The position numbers were made by a program, and so were the translations under genes. A DNA stretch of 7,160 nucleotides, taken from Desulfobacterales bacterium. GTDB lineage: Bacteria > Desulfobacterota > Desulfobacteria > Desulfobacterales > UBA11574. The stretch is taken from positions 1 to 7,160 of the forward strand of contig JAQYVG010000176.1 in the NCBI GenBank assembly GCA_030145595.1, read 5' to 3'. Shown piece by piece: positions 5,056-7,160 of the stretch; the first letter of the stretch is position 1, and the number at the start of each line of letters is the position of its first letter. Below the pieces are notes generated by a model. That model searched no databases, was not told where the DNA came from, and worked only from the letters and a program-made list of their open reading frames with translations.

Positions 5056-5889
5056 TTAGGGTAAAGGGTTTATTCGCATACTGATATCCACACTCCTGGC
5101 AGCGTGGGTAAGCGCCCCGACAGAAATGATATCAACACCGGTATCTGCCAACTGTTTCAGGCTGCTCTGCGTAATTCCTCCAGAGACTTCCACCATGGCC
5201 CTGCCGTCAACTATCTTTACAGCTTCCCTGATCTGCGCAATATTCATGTTATCGAGCATGATAACGTCGGCACCGGCGCTCAAAGCTTCCTTAACCTGAT
5301 CGAATTCTGAAACCTCCACTTCAATTTTTAAAAGATGAGATCTGCGTTTTTGCATACGTTCCACGGCCTTTTTAACACCGCCGCAAACGGCAATGTGGTT
5401 GTCTTTGATTAATATGCCGTCATACAGTCCCATACGGTGATTATGCGCGCCGCCGATACGCACGGCATATTTCTCCAAAATCCTCCACCCCGGGGTTGTT
5501 TTACGGGTATCGACCAGGCGAACTTTTGTTTTACCAACTTCATCTATATATGAGCGTACATGGGTAGCAATTCCTGAAAGACGCTGAAGAAAATTAAGGG
5601 CTGTGCGTTCGCCCATTAAGAGTGCACGCAGTTGCCCTTCAACATGTGCTACAATCTCTTTGTTCCCTAAGGTATCTCCATCCTTGCAGCCGGATTTTAG
5701 GATAACTTCTGAGTCAAGATGTTCAAAAACCTGCCGGGCTACATCCAGTCCGGCAATGACCAGGGGTTCTTTCGCTAAGATTACACCGGTACCTTCAAGA
5801 TCCGGAGCAATGAGGTTTTCCGTGGTGATATCCCCGGAACCGATATCTTCTTTAAGCGCGATTTCAATGAGATGCCTGACAGAATCCAT
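5056..5889 (-). CDS. nadC: Nicotinate-nucleotide pyrophosphorylase (quinolinate phosphoribosyltransferase)
   Basis: 277 residues, the usual size for NadC. It converts quinolinate and PRPP to nicotinate mononucleotide, CO2 and pyrophosphate in de novo NAD synthesis, in the cytoplasm. The open frame extends upstream to 6042, but that part lies inside valS. The start MDSVRHLIEIALKEDIGSGD at 5889 matches the family N-terminus. Motifs visible: GDITT (19-23); GERTALNFLQRLSGIAT (93-109) with the substrate-binding Arg; DTRKTTPG (127-134); RIGGAHNHR (144-152); KDNH (162-165); the EVEV (190-193) and MLDN (211-214) acidic residues; EVSGGI (234-239); and ISVGALTH near the end. The typical C/G positions in VRxGGGxNHR are Ile and Ala here, a common variation. 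The ATG lies one base after the valS stop and has only a weak ribosome binding site, which suggests translational coupling. nadA and nadB are not in the window. The final Pro and stop codon lie within the right hairpin of the 4878-5061 element. Confidence 0.95.
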   Translation of the reverse strand: MDSVRHLIEIALKEDIGSGDITTENLIAPDLEGTGVILAKEPLVIAGLDVARQVFEHLDSEVILKSGCKDGDTLGNKEIVAHVEGQLRALLMGERTALNFLQRLSGIATHVRSYIDEVGKTKVRLVDTRKTTPGWRILEKYAVRIGGAHNHRMGLYDGILIKDNHIAVCGGVKKAVERMQKRRSHLLKIEVEVSEFDQVKEALSAGADVIMLDNMNIAQIREAVKIVDGRAMVEVSGGITQSSLKQLADTGVDIISVGALTHAARSVDISMRINPLP

Positions 5890-5890
5890 T

Positions 5891-7160
5891 TTACCCAAGC
5901 TCTTTAATTTTATTAAGAGTTGCCTGCAGCTTCTGTTGCTTTTCAACTGCGCGGGCATACTTATTCTTTTCCTTTTCAACAATTTCTTCAGGAGCCTTGT
6001 TGATAAAATTCTCGTTGTCCAGCTTTTTGGAAATAACGGCAAGTTCGCCTGTCAGCTTGGTGATTTTCTTTTCAAGGCGCCCCTTTTCTTTGGCGAAATC
6101 GATAATCCCTTCAAGAGAGACAAAAATCGAAGCACCGTCTACAATGGCGGTCGCCGCTGTCGGGGGCCTCTCCCCCGGTTTTTGGACAGTAATGGAGTCC
6201 AGTTTGGCCAGGTTGATGATCAAATCCTGGTGCTGCCGGACGATCTTTCTGGTAGATTCGTTCTGTGACTGAACCATTACGGGCAGGGATAGAGACGGAG
6301 AAATGTTCATCTCGCCCCTTACGTTTCTGATTCCTGTGATTATGCCGGATATAAGCTCCATTTTTGATTCGGAATCGATGTCGCGGCGCCGGCTGTCGAT
6401 ACTGGCAGAGTCATCAGAGGGAAACACGGCTTGCATGATGGAACCTTCGGTTCCCGGTAGTTTGTGCCAGATCTCCTCGGTTACAAAAGGAATAAAAGGA
6501 TGCAGCAGAATCGTTGTATCGCGCAGGACACGCCATAAAACGCTCAGGGTTGCTTGACGCTGTTTTTGGTCATCACTGCCGTACAAAGTGGGTTTGATGG
6601 CTTCCAGGTACCAGTCACAGAATTCGTGCCAGACAAATTTATAAAGTGCGCTGGCGGCGGCGTTGAAACGGTAATTGTCAAGAGCTTCGCAAACGATGTC
6701 GATGGTTCCATTGAGCCTGGATAAAATCCAGCGGTCCGGAAGTGACAAATGGTCGCGATCGATCTTTTCGTATCCGGTCTCAAGGTGCATCAAAGCGAAG
6801 CGGGTAGCATTCCAAATCTTATTGATAAAATGGCGGTATCCTTCCACACGCTTTTCAGACATCTTGACGTCGCGGCCCTGGGCGGCGAAGGCGGCCAGAG
6901 TAAAGCGGAAGGCATCGGTGCCGTATTGTTCAATAACGCTTAAAGGGTCGATGACGTTCCCTGTTGATTTACTCATCTTTTTGCCTTCTTCGTCACGGAC
7001 CAGGGCATGTACATACACATCTTTAAACGGTACATCTTTCATAAAATGAATGCCCATCATCATCATGCGCGCCACCCAGAAAAAGAGAATGTCGAAACCG
7101 GTAACCAGGACGGAGGTGGGATAAAATTGCTTTAAAAGCTCTGTCTCCTCCGGCCATCCC
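5891..7160 (-). CDS. valS: Valyl-tRNA synthetase, C-terminal part (5' end outside window)
   Basis: The frame is open to the right edge; 422 residues up to TAA (5893-5891) are visible, roughly the C-terminal half of a ~880-residue enzyme. ValRS charges tRNA-Val with valine in the cytoplasm. The visible part begins GWPEETELLKQFYPTSVL and continues FDILFFWVARMMMMG (22-36), the end of the Rossmann catalytic core. KMSKSTGNVIDP follows (61-72), the ATP-binding KMSKS signature of class I synthetases. An all-helical anticodon-binding domain starts at DRWILSR (142-148) and includes LHPFIPFVTEEIWHKLP (219-235). The last ~70 residues form the C-terminal coiled-coil arm typical of bacterial ValRS (FAKEKGRLEKKITKL to LNKIKELG). 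The HIGH motif and CP1 editing domain lie beyond the window. An apparent start at 7075 is only a GTG codon (Val) inside the conserved FFWVARM motif. nadC follows after one base, so the two form one transcription unit. Confidence 0.97.
   Translation of the reverse strand, partial: GWPEETELLKQFYPTSVLVTGFDILFFWVARMMMMGIHFMKDVPFKDVYVHALVRDEEGKKMSKSTGNVIDPLSVIEQYGTDAFRFTLAAFAAQGRDVKMSEKRVEGYRHFINKIWNATRFALMHLETGYEKIDRDHLSLPDRWILSRLNGTIDIVCEALDNYRFNAAASALYKFVWHEFCDWYLEAIKPTLYGSDDQKQRQATLSVLWRVLRDTTILLHPFIPFVTEEIWHKLPGTEGSIMQAVFPSDDSASIDSRRRDIDSESKMELISGIITGIRNVRGEMNISPSLSLPVMVQSQNESTRKIVRQHQDLIINLAKLDSITVQKPGERPPTAATAIVDGASIFVSLEGIIDFAKEKGRLEKKITKLTGELAVISKKLDNENFINKAPEEIVEKEKNKYARAVEKQQKLQATLNKIKELG

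Larger units (their letters stand above)
4878..5061. mobile_element. Possible miniature inverted element: hairpin plus period-7 repeats at each end
   Basis: The + strand from 4881 and the - strand from 5061 read alike. Both start CCC(T)AATTGAGC, an AAAA loop and a returning stem, then continue into a GTCC-phased heptad run. This makes the 184 bases an element with diverged inverted ends. The left hairpin has a perfect 15-bp stem. The right hairpin (5035-5044 with 5051-5060, TTTTGG loop, one mismatch) overlaps the nadC stop codon at 5058-5056. A 7-bp inverted repeat (4964-4970 TACAGGT with 4995-5001 ACCTGTA) lies inside. There is no ORF and no obvious target-site duplication. It could be a non-autonomous MITE/REP-like repeat or a locally duplicated terminator module. 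Confidence 0.45.

Noticed and set aside
4878..5061. CRISPR array
   Set aside because: The repeats are heptads with no spacers, and the palindromes are single copies; there are no cas genes.
5890..6042. Upstream extension of nadC (51 extra residues)
   Set aside because: It is encoded within the conserved C-terminal coiled coil of valS in another frame; NadC proteins begin near MDSVRHLIEIAL.
5603..6268. Long + strand open frame (221 residues) opposite nadC and valS
   Set aside because: It lies antisense to two clearly recognised genes, spans their junction, and its translation has no recognisable domain or good start context.
7073..7075. Start codon for the valS open frame at 7075
   Set aside because: The codon is GTG encoding Val in the conserved FFWVARMMMMG segment, and the same frame continues to the window edge with clear ValRS sequence.

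Overview
The window looks like a chromosomal stretch from a Gram-negative, anaerobe-type bacterium, most likely a member of the Desulfobacterota (former deltaproteobacteria). This assignment is an inference. It rests on the mix of lipoprotein signal peptides, a HAMP/GGDEF membrane sensor, a TPR plus DUF1566/Lcl_C lipoprotein and the style of NadC and ValRS. No single marker gene settles it. The left half (about 1-3812) reads on the + strand and is visibly more A+T-rich, most of all the TPR/Lcl_C gene. The right half (3834-7160) reads on the - strand and carries housekeeping genes.

Layout of the + strand: the C-terminal end of a TPR-like protein (2-199); a 477-base non-coding stretch with tandem nonamers and overlapping inverted repeats (200-676); a two-TM HAMP-GGDEF protein with a variant GGDDY site and a lysine/arginine-rich tail (677-2182); a small lipoprotein starting directly after its stop (2183-2710); and a TPR + DUF1566 lipoprotein (2775-3812). 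The GGDEF gene and the small lipoprotein look like one transcription unit, a membrane sensor paired with an envelope lipoprotein.

Layout of the - strand, read right to left: the C-terminal 422 residues of valyl-tRNA synthetase (7160-5891, entering from outside the window); nadC (5889-5056) starting one base after the valS stop; a fully structured intergenic region (4818-5055); and a rhomboid-family intramembrane protease (4817-3834) whose C-terminus is a DnaJ-type C-terminal substrate-binding domain.

The two most unusual things are the rhomboid-DnaJ_C fusion and the DNA just upstream of it. That DNA holds a perfect 25-bp inverted repeat with a 3-base loop, ending one base before the rhomboid start codon. 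Next to it is a ~184-bp element whose two ends are inverted, diverged copies of the same module: a CCC(T)AATTGAGC hairpin followed by a run of period-7 GTCC/GTCN repeats. One hairpin of this element doubles as the probable terminator of the valS-nadC unit. Nothing here amounts to a defence system, CRISPR array, prophage or transposase gene.
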